64,000 nt of DNA, taken from Candidatus Uhrbacteria bacterium. Lineage in GTDB: Bacteria; Patescibacteriota; Patescibacteriia; 2-12-FULL-60-25. Each line of letters opens with the position of its first letter. The first letter of the stretch is position 1. The position numbers and the translations under genes were made by a program. Location of the stretch: positions 499,636-563,635 of the forward strand of contig JAIOPK010000006.1 of assembly GCA_021413945.1 (NCBI GenBank), in the 5' to 3' direction. Below, piece after piece: positions 54,922 through 63,724 of the stretch. The notes beneath the pieces are model-generated. The model had not been told where the DNA came from. It did no database searches and saw only the letters and a list, made by a program, of their open reading frames with translations.

Positions 54922-56967
54922 TCAGGCCGCCAACATGAGAACAAGCAAGCCCAGTGGATGGTTTAGATACGGCGTAAAGACGTGCACGACGGCAAGCGTG
55001 ACGATAACGGGCGCAAGTTGCGGGCGTTTTTTGATGATCGAGGCGAGGAGCAGGAGCATGACGATCGGCCCGAGGATCCCGAACTTGATCCAGAGGTCGA
55101 GCCAGCCCCATTCAAACGCGTAGGTCGTGTATAAGCCTCCCGTTTGAGCGACTACGCGCGGGTCAGCGCTCTGATATGTGACGGTTGCACCAAAGCCGTG
55201 GCCGAGGATTGGGGCTTCAAGCGCCTTGTCGATCAGGATCGGCAACAGCTCCCATCGACTTGTGGCGGCGCTCTCCCCTGTATCGACGCGGGCCGTGAAC
55301 CAATCGATAGGGTTTCCAGCGGTCGACAAAGGGAGCGGGAACCATGCGACACCGACAAGCGCGAACAACGAGAGAATTCCCGCTACAAGCAACCCCTTAA
55401 ACCAATGCCATGTCTTGCGTCGCAAAACGTAGGCGATACAAGAAAAAATACCAAGAGCTAGTGCGATCCAGAAACTGCGTGAGAACGAAATCAAAACGGC
55501 GAGGAAACATAGGGCGAGCACGGCGAGATGTTGTCGACCAACGCGACGGCGTGCGGCATCGACAGAAAGCCAGACCGCTCCGAGTAACGGATAGATCTCT
55601 GATTGGAGAAAGACGCGTGCGACACCGCCCTCACCAAGAACCGTGATCTCCCCTATTCCGGTGCGACGGATCCAGCGGTGAACGGATTCGAGCCAAGTCG
55701 CGTCGAATGAATGGGAGAAAAGATAGAAGAGTGCAATCGATTTCAGAATGATCCACGCAACACCAACCATGGCGACGCGTTTCATCGTCGGCCAGAATGA
55801 GGGGCTGTCGCACTTGGCGAGATCGACAATTGGAATGATGAGCAAGAGAACGCCCCAAGCATTGGCGTCGGCAAAGAGATAAGGCTGATTGAGCGATAGT
55901 CCACGACAAACCGCGTAGCCGACGAGCGCTGCCAGCGCGAGAAAGATTGTCGGGATTCGGAAATCTGTTTTGCGGATGCGTGCGAGGAACCAGCCGAGGA
56001 GGAATGCCGCGAACAGGATTATGCGAAGTGATACGCCTCCGTCGTTCGAAGCATTCGCGCCGTAGACGAGAAGACGGCCCTTCGAACCGATGAGGAACTC
56101 AAGAATGAGAATGCTAAGCGCCGCCGTCGGTTTCTTGTAAGCAAAGAGGAGCGTCAAGATTCCGGCGAGGATCGCGAGGGCTGAGTTGAGGTCGGCGTTC
56201 CATGCGGCGGGGATAGACAGAAGTTCGACGACAGCTACGACGCCGAACAACCACCAAATCTTGTCATTCCAGCGAACGCTGGAATCCAGCTGATCAAGGT
56301 TATGCTTCCTCCGAATAATCGCCTCCGCATCTTTGTACTTTTTCACCGCCTTTGGCATCCAACCAATCCAGCTCCATGGAAGTTTGTACGCAACGACCGG
56401 CATCCACTGGCTCATTCCTGTCTGACGCGGTTTGAGCGAAAAGAGAACTTCATCGATGAAGATTCCCTTTTTGCCTTGCTCCTCCATCGTCAAAAACAAA
56501 TCCCAGTCTTGGAATTTCTTGAGCGATTCGTCAAATCCGAGGAATGCTTTGCGGCGGATGAGGGCGCTCGTGTGGATGTAGTTTTGCTTTTTGAGTTCTT
56601 CGACGTTCCACGGTTGGCCGGTGAATACGGTGTAACCGAATTTGAACGAAGGGTAAACAAAATCGACTTCCGGATGTGCGTCGAGCACTTCGCGCATGCG
56701 CTCGATGGCATGCGATTTGAGCTCTGCGTCGGCGTCGAGGAATATGACGTACTCCCCTTTTGAACGAGCGAATCCGGCATTGCGGGCGGCGGGAGCGCCG
56801 AGATTTTTGTTGAAGCGAATCGTCGCGTTGGTGATCGGCTTAGTCGAACCGTCATCGACAATGATGATTTCAATATCTTTCTCCGTCTGCCGATGTAGCG
56901 ATGCCAAACACGCCTCGAGTTCATCACCGTGATTGAAGGTCGGAATGATGACGGAAATCTTTGGCAT
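54922..56967 (-). CDS. Fusion of GT2 glycosyltransferase and O-antigen-ligase-like membrane domain
   Basis: 681 residues from ATG 56967 (MPKISVIIPTFNHGDELEACLASL). The N-terminal ~270 residues are a GT-A family 2 domain: IIVDDGST (DXD-region), NLGAPAARNAGFARSKGEYVIFLDADAEL, and QDWDLFLTMEEQGKKGI. The rest has about 12 hydrophobic segments with a large loop and the WzyC-like pattern (FSRSFWIALALGIFSCIAY...LGHGFGATVTYQSADPRVVAQTGGLYTTYAFEWGWLDLWIKFGILG). This gives one polypeptide with sugar transfer and probable polymerisation or ligation functions. The junction carries LDSSVRWND, encoded by a palindrome identical to the one in priA. Follows the GT4 gene by one base. Confidence 0.85.
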   Translation of the reverse strand: MPKISVIIPTFNHGDELEACLASLHRQTEKDIEIIIVDDGSTKPITNATIRFNKNLGAPAARNAGFARSKGEYVIFLDADAELKSHAIERMREVLDAHPEVDFVYPSFKFGYTVFTGQPWNVEELKKQNYIHTSALIRRKAFLGFDESLKKFQDWDLFLTMEEQGKKGIFIDEVLFSLKPRQTGMSQWMPVVAYKLPWSWIGWMPKAVKKYKDAEAIIRRKHNLDQLDSSVRWNDKIWWLFGVVAVVELLSIPAAWNADLNSALAILAGILTLLFAYKKPTAALSILILEFLIGSKGRLLVYGANASNDGGVSLRIILFAAFLLGWFLARIRKTDFRIPTIFLALAALVGYAVCRGLSLNQPYLFADANAWGVLLLIIPIVDLAKCDSPSFWPTMKRVAMVGVAWIILKSIALFYLFSHSFDATWLESVHRWIRRTGIGEITVLGEGGVARVFLQSEIYPLLGAVWLSVDAARRRVGRQHLAVLALCFLAVLISFSRSFWIALALGIFSCIAYVLRRKTWHWFKGLLVAGILSLFALVGVAWFPLPLSTAGNPIDWFTARVDTGESAATSRWELLPILIDKALEAPILGHGFGATVTYQSADPRVVAQTGGLYTTYAFEWGWLDLWIKFGILGPIVMLLLLASIIKKRPQLAPVIVTLAVVHVFTPYLNHPLGLLVLMLAA
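56264..56292. repeat. Intragenic palindrome, copy 2
   Basis: 29 bases identical to 51337-51365, here read on the minus strand as LDSSVRWND, lying between the GT2 and membrane domains of the fusion protein. Confidence 0.9.
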
Positions 56968-56968
56968 A

Positions 56969-58054
56969 TTAGCTGTCGATGCCTTCCAGAATTTGGCGGA
57001 AGGTTTGCGCGCGGTCTTCCCATCGGAAATCGCGGAGCGCGCGGAGTTTTCCCGCCTCGCCAAACTGTCGGCCGATGTCGGGCCGGTCGTACAGTGCTTT
57101 CACCGCTTCCGCGATTTCGCGCGGATTATGCGGATCGACGAGGAGTCCGGTGACGCCGTCGACGACGGCTTCCGGCGCTCCCCCGCTCTTTCCGGCGATG
57201 ACGGGCAATCCCGCGAGGGCCGCCTCGAGAAACACGATGCCAAAGCCCTCCACGTCGGCGGGCTCTTCACGGACCGGAAGTACAAAGACATCAGCGGCGG
57301 CGTACCAGAGATTGCGCTCGAGATCGGTGGCGTTGGTGAGGAGGCGTACGCGTTCGCGGAATCGCCAGGCGAATGTTTCAATACGCGCGCGATCGGGACC
57401 ATCGCCAATGATGACGAGGCTGACTTCTTTTGGAAGAAAGCCGAGACTCTCAACGAGACGGTCGAGACCCTTGCGCTGTACGTGGCGAGAAACCGCGAGC
57501 AAGACATACGCGTTTTCCGGAAGTCCGATGACACGGCGCGCATCCGCGCGCGTGGGAATCGTAAACGGTTCCGCGCCCGGGGTGACGACCTTTGGGTAGA
57601 TGCTCGGTTCAAAGGCGTTGATTTCCGCCGCGATCGCGCGGGAGTTGGCGATAACGTTCTGTGCGCCGTTGAGGATCTTCCTTGCCAGCCACGCTTTACG
57701 CCCCGTCGACTGCGCGAGACGCAGATCAAGGCCGTGGACAATAACAGAATAGGGAAGACCGCCGAGCTTGGAGGCGATCCACGCGGCGGTACCGACGGGC
57801 AAGAGATGGCTCACGAGCACTTGATCGTAACCGGATTTCTTTAAACCGCGCATGAAGCCGATCATCGGACGCCAGGCAAAAGGACCGCGCGCAAGAAGTC
57901 GGACGCGTACGACATGGCCCGGACCTTCCGCGGGATGCGCGAGATTCACAAACACGTCGATCAGGCCTTCACAGCCGGCGACGAGATTTCCAAGATAGCG
58001 CGCAACACCGCCGCGCTCGGGAGGATAATCGAGAGTAACCAATGCAACCTTCAT
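56969..58054 (-). CDS. Glycosyltransferase family 4
   Basis: 361 residues in the GT-B fold: N-terminal DYPPERGGVARYLGNLV, middle NAQNVIANSRAIAAEINAF, donor-site half VSRHVQRKGLDRLVESL, VIIGDGPDRARIETF and the E-x7-E motif region EGFGIVFLEAALAGLPVIAGKSGGAPEAVVDGVTGLLVDP. It transfers an activated sugar to a growing glycan, most likely in the exopolysaccharide cluster formed with the flippase and the GT2 fusion; donor and acceptor are unknown. Confidence 0.93.
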   Translation of the reverse strand: MKVALVTLDYPPERGGVARYLGNLVAGCEGLIDVFVNLAHPAEGPGHVVRVRLLARGPFAWRPMIGFMRGLKKSGYDQVLVSHLLPVGTAAWIASKLGGLPYSVIVHGLDLRLAQSTGRKAWLARKILNGAQNVIANSRAIAAEINAFEPSIYPKVVTPGAEPFTIPTRADARRVIGLPENAYVLLAVSRHVQRKGLDRLVESLGFLPKEVSLVIIGDGPDRARIETFAWRFRERVRLLTNATDLERNLWYAAADVFVLPVREEPADVEGFGIVFLEAALAGLPVIAGKSGGAPEAVVDGVTGLLVDPHNPREIAEAVKALYDRPDIGRQFGEAGKLRALRDFRWEDRAQTFRQILEGIDS

Positions 58055-58056
58055 AA

Positions 58057-59526
58057 TTATGGTTTATCGTGAAGCGATTCATCTTCAATCGGCAGGGGCC
58101 AAATACGACGATGAAGCCAAGTGTATGCCATTAACACGTCTCTCACGAGCAGTAAGCGGAAGACAAAAAGAAGGGAGATGGAGATGGCGCCACCGAATAT
58201 GATCGCAAAAATTGGCGTCATGATTGGTGTCATCTCATGGACGGCGAGCCATGTGAGAATCGCCGCACCGAGTCCTTGAGCGAGAAGCCTTGAGAGCCAG
58301 ACGGAGTCGATCTCGCTACGAGCAAACCACCAGCCGAGAACAAAGAGAACAATAAAACTGATTACGCCCGCCCATGCGGCTCCGGCCGGGCCCATCGTCG
58401 GAATAAGCAACGCGTTGGCGATGACGTTGACGACCATCGTGATTCCCATCGCGAGCGTCTTTTTTCCGGCGCGATGCGTCGCGTTCAAGAGCGAGCCAAT
58501 CGGAAAATCGAGGAAGATCGGAATGAGCACCCAAGGCAGAATCATCAGCGGAGCGATCGAACCTTCAAACTGCTTGCCGTAAACCGAAGGAATAATAATA
58601 TAAGCAAGCGATGAGAGGAGAGCGCTCAACGGAACGGCGACGATCAGCATTAAGCGCAGCGAACCTTTGAGAATTCCCGGAAGCGAGGCGCGGTCGTTCT
58701 GCGCGGCATTGCTCATGCCGGGGTACAACGCTGCAACAAAGGCGAGCGGTAAAAATTGAAGTGCGTACGTCAGCTTGTAGGCGACGGCATACTCCCCCAC
58801 ATCGACGGAGCCATGCAGGCGCTGAAGCATGATCGAGTCGATGTAGGAATAAATTTTGACAAAAATGCCGGCGAGTCCAAATGGAAGCGCCGAGCAAAAC
58901 AGTTTTTGTAGCGACGCACCCCCCTTTTGCGGATAGAGCCCGAGTTTGAGTGCGCGAGAAATGCTCCAACCGACATGCCATGTGCTGCCGACCATGAGCG
59001 AGAAAACAAGACCCATCACACCGTAGCCGAGATATGCGGCCGCGATGCCGATGATCGCCGTGATGATTTGTCCGACAAACATGCCGGCCGCCTCATATCG
59101 GAGCTCGCGCTTGCCGCGAATGGCGCCGTACCAAATCAAGTGAATCGAGTCGGCGCTCATCACGTAACAGGCCATTGCGATCGCAAGAAATGTCGTTCCG
59201 GTTATACCTGTGTAATACGCGTAGGCGAGCGTTGCGAGAACGGCGACGGGAATGAGAATCAGCTTGAGACGAAGTGCTTGGCCAAGAACATGACGGCCGC
59301 GGGATTCATCGGCGGCCATTTCCCGGATGACAACAGGCGTTAAACCGAGGTCTTGAAGGACCACGAATATCGACGTGATAGAAACGGCAAAAAAATAGAC
59401 GCCGGTGATCTCAACGCCGACAAGGCGGGCGATTATCGTGAAAGCGACAAAGGAGACGGCCTTCTGTGCCGTATTGGCGATCACAAGCCAAGCCGCATTT
59501 TCCGCAATTTTCTTGGCGTGACTCAT
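58057..59526 (-). CDS. Polysaccharide flippase (Wzx/MATE-like)
   Basis: 489 residues with 12-14 membrane segments; start KKIAENAAWLVIANTAQKAVSFVAFTIIARLVGVEITGVYFFAVSITSIFVVLQDLGLTPVVIREMA is characteristic of the polysaccharide-transport family, as is the ALPFGLAGIFVKIYSYIDSIMLQRLHGSVDVGEYAVAYKLTYAL block. It moves lipid-linked oligosaccharides across the membrane. First gene of the three-gene glycan cluster with 2-base and 1-base gaps. Confidence 0.93.
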   Translation of the reverse strand: MSHAKKIAENAAWLVIANTAQKAVSFVAFTIIARLVGVEITGVYFFAVSITSIFVVLQDLGLTPVVIREMAADESRGRHVLGQALRLKLILIPVAVLATLAYAYYTGITGTTFLAIAMACYVMSADSIHLIWYGAIRGKRELRYEAAGMFVGQIITAIIGIAAAYLGYGVMGLVFSLMVGSTWHVGWSISRALKLGLYPQKGGASLQKLFCSALPFGLAGIFVKIYSYIDSIMLQRLHGSVDVGEYAVAYKLTYALQFLPLAFVAALYPGMSNAAQNDRASLPGILKGSLRLMLIVAVPLSALLSSLAYIIIPSVYGKQFEGSIAPLMILPWVLIPIFLDFPIGSLLNATHRAGKKTLAMGITMVVNVIANALLIPTMGPAGAAWAGVISFIVLFVLGWWFARSEIDSVWLSRLLAQGLGAAILTWLAVHEMTPIMTPIFAIIFGGAISISLLFVFRLLLVRDVLMAYTWLHRRIWPLPIEDESLHDKP

Positions 59527-59546
59527 GGCGATATCCTACACAATCC

Positions 59547-59575
59547 TTGACAATTTAGCCAAATTCTAGTATTTG
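59547..59575 (+). promoter_or_regulatory. Sigma-70-type promoter before the 135-residue gene
   Basis: TTGACA (59547-59552), a 17-base spacer, then TATTTG (59570-59575). A perfect -35 box and a weaker -10 box lie 37-65 bases upstream of the ATG at 59612; the divergent flippase starts at 59526. Confidence 0.6.
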
Positions 59576-59611
59576 TAGGCTGTTCCTTTCTTCCAGTAAC
59601 AAACCAGGACT

Positions 59612-60019
59612 ATGTCCAGTTCGACCACGGTCGAACCTTTCCGCCACGAGAGGTGGTATATGGGTCAGCCGAAGACCGTCATCAGGATTCCCAAGCACAT
59701 CGCGCATGCACTCAAGAAGTATCAGGTATGGGCAATGCGAGCGTCCAAACCGCTCGAGAAACTCCACCTGACCGCCGTCGCACTTCCGCTCGAGATCGAG
59801 TATCGCGAGACGAGTGTCCAAATCAGCGACATGGAACGGATCTTTCATTTGCACAGCATGACGCTGCGCTGGGAGGGCTTCCGAGCAGACGTCTCGATCG
59901 AGGTCTACGAAGGAACGCTGATCTGTCTCCATGAGGTCAAGACGCGTGAAGGTACGAAGCGCCGAACATTCAACCGCGACGAGCTCCAGCCTCCGCCGCC
60001 GCGCGAGTGGATGCCCTAA
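59612..60019 (+). CDS. Conserved hypothetical soluble protein
   Basis: 135 residues, no membrane segment. The core (KTVIRIPKHIAHALKKYQVWAMRASKPLEKLHLTAVALPLEIEYRETSVQISDMERIFHLHSMTLRWEGFRADVSIEVYEGTLICLHEVKTREGTKRRTFNRDELQ) is mixed alpha/beta. I do not recognise it. Has its own promoter and a strong terminator 6 bases after the stop, so it is transcribed alone. Confidence 0.7.
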   Translation: MSSSTTVEPFRHERWYMGQPKTVIRIPKHIAHALKKYQVWAMRASKPLEKLHLTAVALPLEIEYRETSVQISDMERIFHLHSMTLRWEGFRADVSIEVYEGTLICLHEVKTREGTKRRTFNRDELQPPPPREWMP

Positions 60020-60024
60020 CAACC

Positions 60025-60062
60025 AAAAACCCCGCATTCCGATTCTGGAGTGCGGGGTTTTT
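60025..60062. terminator. Bidirectional intrinsic terminator
   Basis: AAAAACCCCGCA-TTCC-gattct-GGAG-TGCGGGGTTTTT: a 16-bp stem flanked by A and T tracts, so it can terminate both the plus-strand 135-residue gene and the ribosomal operon reading from the right. Confidence 0.92.
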
Positions 60063-60072
60063 CGTTGGACTA

Positions 60073-60579
60073 TTAACGCTTTGACCACTGCGGTGCGCGG
60101 CGTGCCTTCTTGAGACCGAATTTCTTACGTTCCTTGGCGCGCGGGTCGCGCATGAGGAAGCCGAGTTTCTTGAGGGTCTTGCGGTAGGTTGGGTTCAGTT
60201 CGATGAGGGCGCGGGAGATGCCGAGACGGGTGGCGTCGGCTTGGCCGAGCTGTCCGCCGCCTTGAGCTTTGACACTAATGTCGATAGCGCCTTCCAAACC
60301 GGCCATTTTGATCGGCGAGGTGACCATGTCGCGCGATTCAAATGTGGTGAAATACTTTTCCATCGGCTTGCCGTTGACGATGATCGTCCCCTTGCCGTTC
60401 TTGATCAAATACACCTTGGCGATGGCCGTCTTGCGGCGTCCGAGCGCATAGATGTAGGAGCCTCCGGAAAGCGTCGGGGTTTCTGCGGCTTCCTCGACAA
60501 CCTTCTTCTTGGCCGGAGCCTTTTTGGCGGCCGTCTTTTTCACCGGCTTCTTTACCTCCGTTGTTTCCGTTGTTTCCAT
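60073..60579 (-). CDS. rpsI: 30S ribosomal protein S9
   Basis: 168 residues from ATG 60579 (the track's start is a TTG). An N-terminal Lys/Ala-rich extension (KKPVKKTAAKKAPAKKKVVEEAAETPT) precedes the S9 core YIYALGRRKTAIAKVYL, KAQGGGQLGQADATRLGISRAL and the conserved C-terminus KKFGLKKARRAPQWSKR whose tail contacts the P-site tRNA. Last gene of the operon, just before the terminator. Confidence 0.97.
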   Translation of the reverse strand: METTETTEVKKPVKKTAAKKAPAKKKVVEEAAETPTLSGGSYIYALGRRKTAIAKVYLIKNGKGTIIVNGKPMEKYFTTFESRDMVTSPIKMAGLEGAIDISVKAQGGGQLGQADATRLGISRALIELNPTYRKTLKKLGFLMRDPRAKERKKFGLKKARRAPQWSKR

Positions 60580-60588
60580 AATCAAATA

Positions 60589-60972
60589 TTAGGCGATAAT
60601 GAGACGCTTCAAACGCTCATCCTGCGTGCGGTTCTTGGGAAGCATGTACTTGACCGCATGCACCAAAATCTCGCCCGGATTCTCTTTCATGAGCTTGACC
60701 ATCGAGGTTGCCTTCACACCGCTTGGGCGGTTACTCGATCGGAAGTGGACCTTCTGTTCCATCTTCTTACCCGTGAGCACAAGCTTGTCGGCGTTCAAGA
60801 CCTTAACGATCGCTCCGGCATCGATATGCGGAACATAGGTCGGCTTATCCTTGCCGATCAAAATCTTGGCGATGTGCGTCGCGAGACGGCCAACGACCTT
60901 ACCCGAGGCGTCGATGGTGACGATCTCGCGCTTGATTTCCGGCATTCCGCGGAGGTTCAATTTACGTGCCAT
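60589..60972 (-). CDS. rplM: 50S ribosomal protein L13
   Basis: 127 residues with IDASGKVVGRLATHIAKILIGKDKPTYVPHIDAGAIVKVLNADKLVLTGKKMEQKVHFRSSNRPSG. Slightly shorter than typical L13 (about 142); the C-terminus ends at KNRTQDERLKRLIIA. rplM-rpsI adjacency is conserved in bacteria. Confidence 0.96.
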   Translation of the reverse strand: MARKLNLRGMPEIKREIVTIDASGKVVGRLATHIAKILIGKDKPTYVPHIDAGAIVKVLNADKLVLTGKKMEQKVHFRSSNRPSGVKATSMVKLMKENPGEILVHAVKYMLPKNRTQDERLKRLIIA

Positions 60973-60973
60973 A

Positions 60974-61327
60974 TTATTTTACAAGCTGGATCTGGGCGAT
61001 TTCCGCACCATCTCCCTTGCGCGTTCCAAGCTTAATAATGCGCGTGTAGCCGCCCGGACGAGTGGCATAGCGCGGACCCAATTCCTCAAGCACCTTGTTC
61101 ACGGCGGATTCCGACATGAGCACGGCCTTCAACTGACGGCGGGCCACAAGGCTCTTGGCCTTGCCCTTGGTGATCAGACGCTCCACAAACGGGCGCACGG
61201 CCTTGGCCTTGGCCAATGTCGTGTTCACGTTCTCATAGAGAACGACCGAGGTCGCCAAACCGCGCAGGAGGGCCCGGCGGGCACTCGCGTTGCGATCCAA
61301 TGTTTTTCCTACGCGGTTGTGTTTCAT
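60974..61327 (-). CDS. rplQ: 50S ribosomal protein L17
   Basis: 117 residues: MKHNRVGKTLDRNASARRALLRGLATSVVLYENVNTTLAKAKAVRPFVERLITKGK and RPGGYTRIIKLGTRKGDGAEIAQIQLV are diagnostic for L17, a protein near the exit tunnel. Immediately downstream of rpoA, the usual order. Confidence 0.97.
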   Translation of the reverse strand: MKHNRVGKTLDRNASARRALLRGLATSVVLYENVNTTLAKAKAVRPFVERLITKGKAKSLVARRQLKAVLMSESAVNKVLEELGPRYATRPGGYTRIIKLGTRKGDGAEIAQIQLVK

Positions 61328-61338
61328 AAGACTGAGAT

Positions 61339-62046
61339 TTAAGCGGTTTCTTCCGTATAGGTCAAGTCCTTCAGGACCGACACGTTATCCATCAAAATGG
61401 TGACCGACTGGTTGCAGGCATCGAGCGGATCCAATGTTCCATCGGTTTCAACGCGCAAAACAAGCTTATCGAAGTCGATTTTCTCTCCGACGCGGGCCAT
61501 CTCGACCTTGTAGGAGACGTTCAAAACCGGGCTGTAGAGGGCGTCGATCGCAATCGTACCGAGCTCGGTCTTTTCCTTGTTGCGCTCTTCCGTCGAGCGA
61601 TAGCCGCGGCCGGTGGCGACCGTGACTTCCATCTCAAGCGTTGCGGACGGGTCCGTGAGCGTCGCGATGTGAAGGTCGCTGTTCACGATCTCGACTTGGG
61701 CGTCCTTGGTAAAATCCTTGGCCGTGACGATTTTCTCGCCCTTGACCGTCAAATGGATTTTTACCGGCTCTTCCGAGAACAACTTCACGCGCAACGCTTT
61801 GAGCGCGAGGATCATTTCCAACACGTCTTCTTTGACATGCGGGAGGGTCGAGAACTCGTGCTCGGCGCCCTTGATGCGGACGGCGGTAACGGCGGCGCCC
61901 GGAAGCGAGGAAAGGAGAACGCGGCGCATGGCGTTGCCCAGCGTCGTGCCGTAACCCTGAGCGCAAGGCTCAACGGTAAGAACGCCCTCGTTAGGGCGTT
62001 CGCCGCGCGTAAACTTAATTTTGTTTGGGAGGAGGATCGATTCCAT
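61339..62046 (-). CDS. rpoA: RNA polymerase alpha subunit, N-terminal domain only
   Basis: 235 residues, against about 310-330 in most bacteria. The assembly domain is complete (FTRGERPNEGVLTVEPCAQGYGTTLGNAMRRVLLSSLPGAAVTAVRIKGAEHEFSTLPHVKEDVLEMILALKALRV; VNVSYKVE-type end NVSYKVEMARVGEKIDFDKLVLRVETDGTLDPLDACNQSVTILMDNVSVLK). The frame stops at TYTEETA where the linker to the C-terminal domain would begin, so the DNA- and activator-binding alpha-CTD is absent. No second ORF encodes it here. The gene starts after rpsD and precedes rplQ. Confidence 0.96.
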   Translation of the reverse strand: MESILLPNKIKFTRGERPNEGVLTVEPCAQGYGTTLGNAMRRVLLSSLPGAAVTAVRIKGAEHEFSTLPHVKEDVLEMILALKALRVKLFSEEPVKIHLTVKGEKIVTAKDFTKDAQVEIVNSDLHIATLTDPSATLEMEVTVATGRGYRSTEERNKEKTELGTIAIDALYSPVLNVSYKVEMARVGEKIDFDKLVLRVETDGTLDPLDACNQSVTILMDNVSVLKDLTYTEETA

Positions 62047-62076
62047 ATGAAGGCTCTATGGATTAAAAGGTACGAA

Positions 62077-62691
62077 TTAGCGAGAGTAGAATTCGACGAT
62101 CATCTTGGCGTCGAAAGGCTGCTGCAGCTCAACGCCGGTCGGGCGGCCGGTGACCTTGGCGGAGAGTGTCTTTGCATCGATAGCCAACCAGGACAGGTTT
62201 TCTTTTTTGGAGAGAACTTCCTCGGCGCCTTTCAAATTGCCCTTGGCTTTCTTGTTCTCGCGGACGCTGATCACGTCTCCCGAGCGGACACGGTAGGACG
62301 GGATGTTCAGCTTTTTGCCGTTGACCATAAAATGGGCGTGGGAAACGGCCTGACGTGCGGCCGGGCGCGTCTTGGCAAAGCCGGCGCGGTACACGACGTT
62401 GTCCAAACGCGCTTCCAATTCCTGCACAAGCATTTCACCCGTGTTGCCCTTTTTCTTGGACACTTCATCAAAAACGTTGGCAAACTGGCGCTCATTCAAA
62501 CCGTAGAGGCGCTTGGCCTTTTGCTTCTCGCGGAGCTGCTTACCGTAGTCGGTCAAGCGGGTTCGGCTTTCCGGACCGTGGGCACCCGGAGCAAACGGGC
62601 GACGTGAAAGCGCACGGGCATGCTTGGCAGCATCCGTGAGCGGCACGCCTTCGCGGCGTGTCATTTTGGCGGTAACTTGGAGTTTCTTCAT
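62077..62691 (-). CDS. rpsD: 30S ribosomal protein S4
   Basis: 204 residues from ATG 62691 (the track's start is a TTG). MKKLQVTAKMTRREGVPL, RTRLTDYGKQLREKQKAKRLYGLNERQFANVF, and the S4 RNA-binding domain LEARLDNVVYRAGFAKTRPAARQAVSHAHFMVNGKKLNIPSYRVRSGDVISV. No N-terminal zinc cysteines. Organises the 5' domain of 16S rRNA. Confidence 0.97.
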   Translation of the reverse strand: MKKLQVTAKMTRREGVPLTDAAKHARALSRRPFAPGAHGPESRTRLTDYGKQLREKQKAKRLYGLNERQFANVFDEVSKKKGNTGEMLVQELEARLDNVVYRAGFAKTRPAARQAVSHAHFMVNGKKLNIPSYRVRSGDVISVRENKKAKGNLKGAEEVLSKKENLSWLAIDAKTLSAKVTGRPTGVELQQPFDAKMIVEFYSR

Positions 62692-62725
62692 AGGGGGGGA
62701 CAATTCAGCCAGGGTTGTTAGGAGG

Positions 62726-63166
62726 CTAGACGCGGCGGGGACGAGGCGGACGGCAGCCGTTGTGCGGGATCGGCGTTACGTCCTTGATCGAGAGAATTGT
62801 GAGTCCGTTGGCGTTGAATGCGCGGAGGGCGCCTTCGCGGCCCTGGCCGACGCCGCTGATGAAGACGTTCACATCTTTCAAACCCGTATCCGCAGCCTTC
62901 TCGCAGGCATCTTTCACGATGAGCGAAGCGGCGTATGGCGTTGCCTTCTTGGGGCCCTTGAATCCGTTGACGCCGGCACTCGACCACGAGATCACGTTGC
63001 CGTTTGTATCGGTCAGCGTGACGATGGTGTTGTTATAGGTCGCCTGAATATGGGCATTCCCGACCGGCACTTGCGTGCGGGCCTTCTTGTTCTTCTTCGG
63101 CTTGGGTTTGACGGCGGTCTTCTCGACTCCGTCGGCTCCTGCCTTCTGTTTGATTTCTTCAGCCAT
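62726..63166 (-). CDS. rpsK: 30S ribosomal protein S11
   Basis: 146 residues. A charged N-terminal extension ([35 protein letters not shown]) precedes [109 protein letters not shown], a normal S11 body. Confidence 0.97.
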   Translation of the reverse strand: MAEEIKQKAGADGVEKTAVKPKPKKNKKARTQVPVGNAHIQATYNNTIVTLTDTNGNVISWSSAGVNGFKGPKKATPYAASLIVKDACEKAADTGLKDVNVFISGVGQGREGALRAFNANGLTILSIKDVTPIPHNGCRPPRPRRV

Positions 63167-63172
63167 AATAGT

Positions 63173-63559
63173 TTATGTCTTTTCAAGTTTACGCTTACCC
63201 GAGCCCATCGTCTTACGGACGTTACCGCGAATGGTGCGGGAGTTGGTCTTGGTGCGCTGACCGCGAACCGGGAGCGACTTGATGTGGCGGAGACCGCGAT
63301 AGGAACCGATTTCCTTCAAGCGCTTGATGTTGGTCAGAACTTCACGGCGGAGGTCACCCTCGACCTTGTATTCCTTTTCCACGGCATCGCGGAGCTTGTT
63401 GGCGTCGGCCTCGGCGAGGTCCTTGATGCGGATCGAAGGATCGACGCCCGTCTTTTTGACGATGGCAAGAGCCGTCGTCTGACCGATGCCGTAAATATAT
63501 TGAAGCGCGATATCAACGCGCTTGTTGGCGGGGAGGGTTACACCGGCGATACGTGCCAT
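63173..63559 (-). CDS. rpsM: 30S ribosomal protein S13
   Basis: 128 residues: [62 protein letters not shown] and [32 protein letters not shown]; the C-terminal tail contacts the P-site tRNA. Confidence 0.97.
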   Translation of the reverse strand: MARIAGVTLPANKRVDIALQYIYGIGQTTALAIVKKTGVDPSIRIKDLAEADANKLRDAVEKEYKVEGDLRREVLTNIKRLKEIGSYRGLRHIKSLPVRGQRTKTNSRTIRGNVRKTMGSGKRKLEKT

Positions 63560-63574
63560 AAGAAGAATAGAAGA

Positions 63575-63688
63575 TTAACCTTGACGCTGTTTATGCTTTG
63601 GGGTGCTGCAAATCACCACAACACGGCCCTTACGTCGAAGGACTTGGCAGTTGCGGCACATGGCCTTAACCGAGGATCGTACTTTCAT
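63575..63688 (-). CDS. rpmJ: 50S ribosomal protein L36 (too short for the ORF track)
   Basis: 37 residues read from ATG 63688: [37 protein letters not shown]. The C-x2-C...C...H zinc site is intact, so this is the zinc-binding form. It occupies the usual place between infA and rpsM. Confidence 0.96.
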   Translation of the reverse strand: MKVRSSVKAMCRNCQVLRRKGRVVVICSTPKHKQRQG

Positions 63689-63724
63689 AGCAAGAGTTCG
63701 CAAAAAACCGTTACGTTTAGTGGG

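Noticed and set aside
61669-62607. 312-codon plus-strand ORF
   Set aside because: Antisense to rpoA and rpsD; no recognisable domain.
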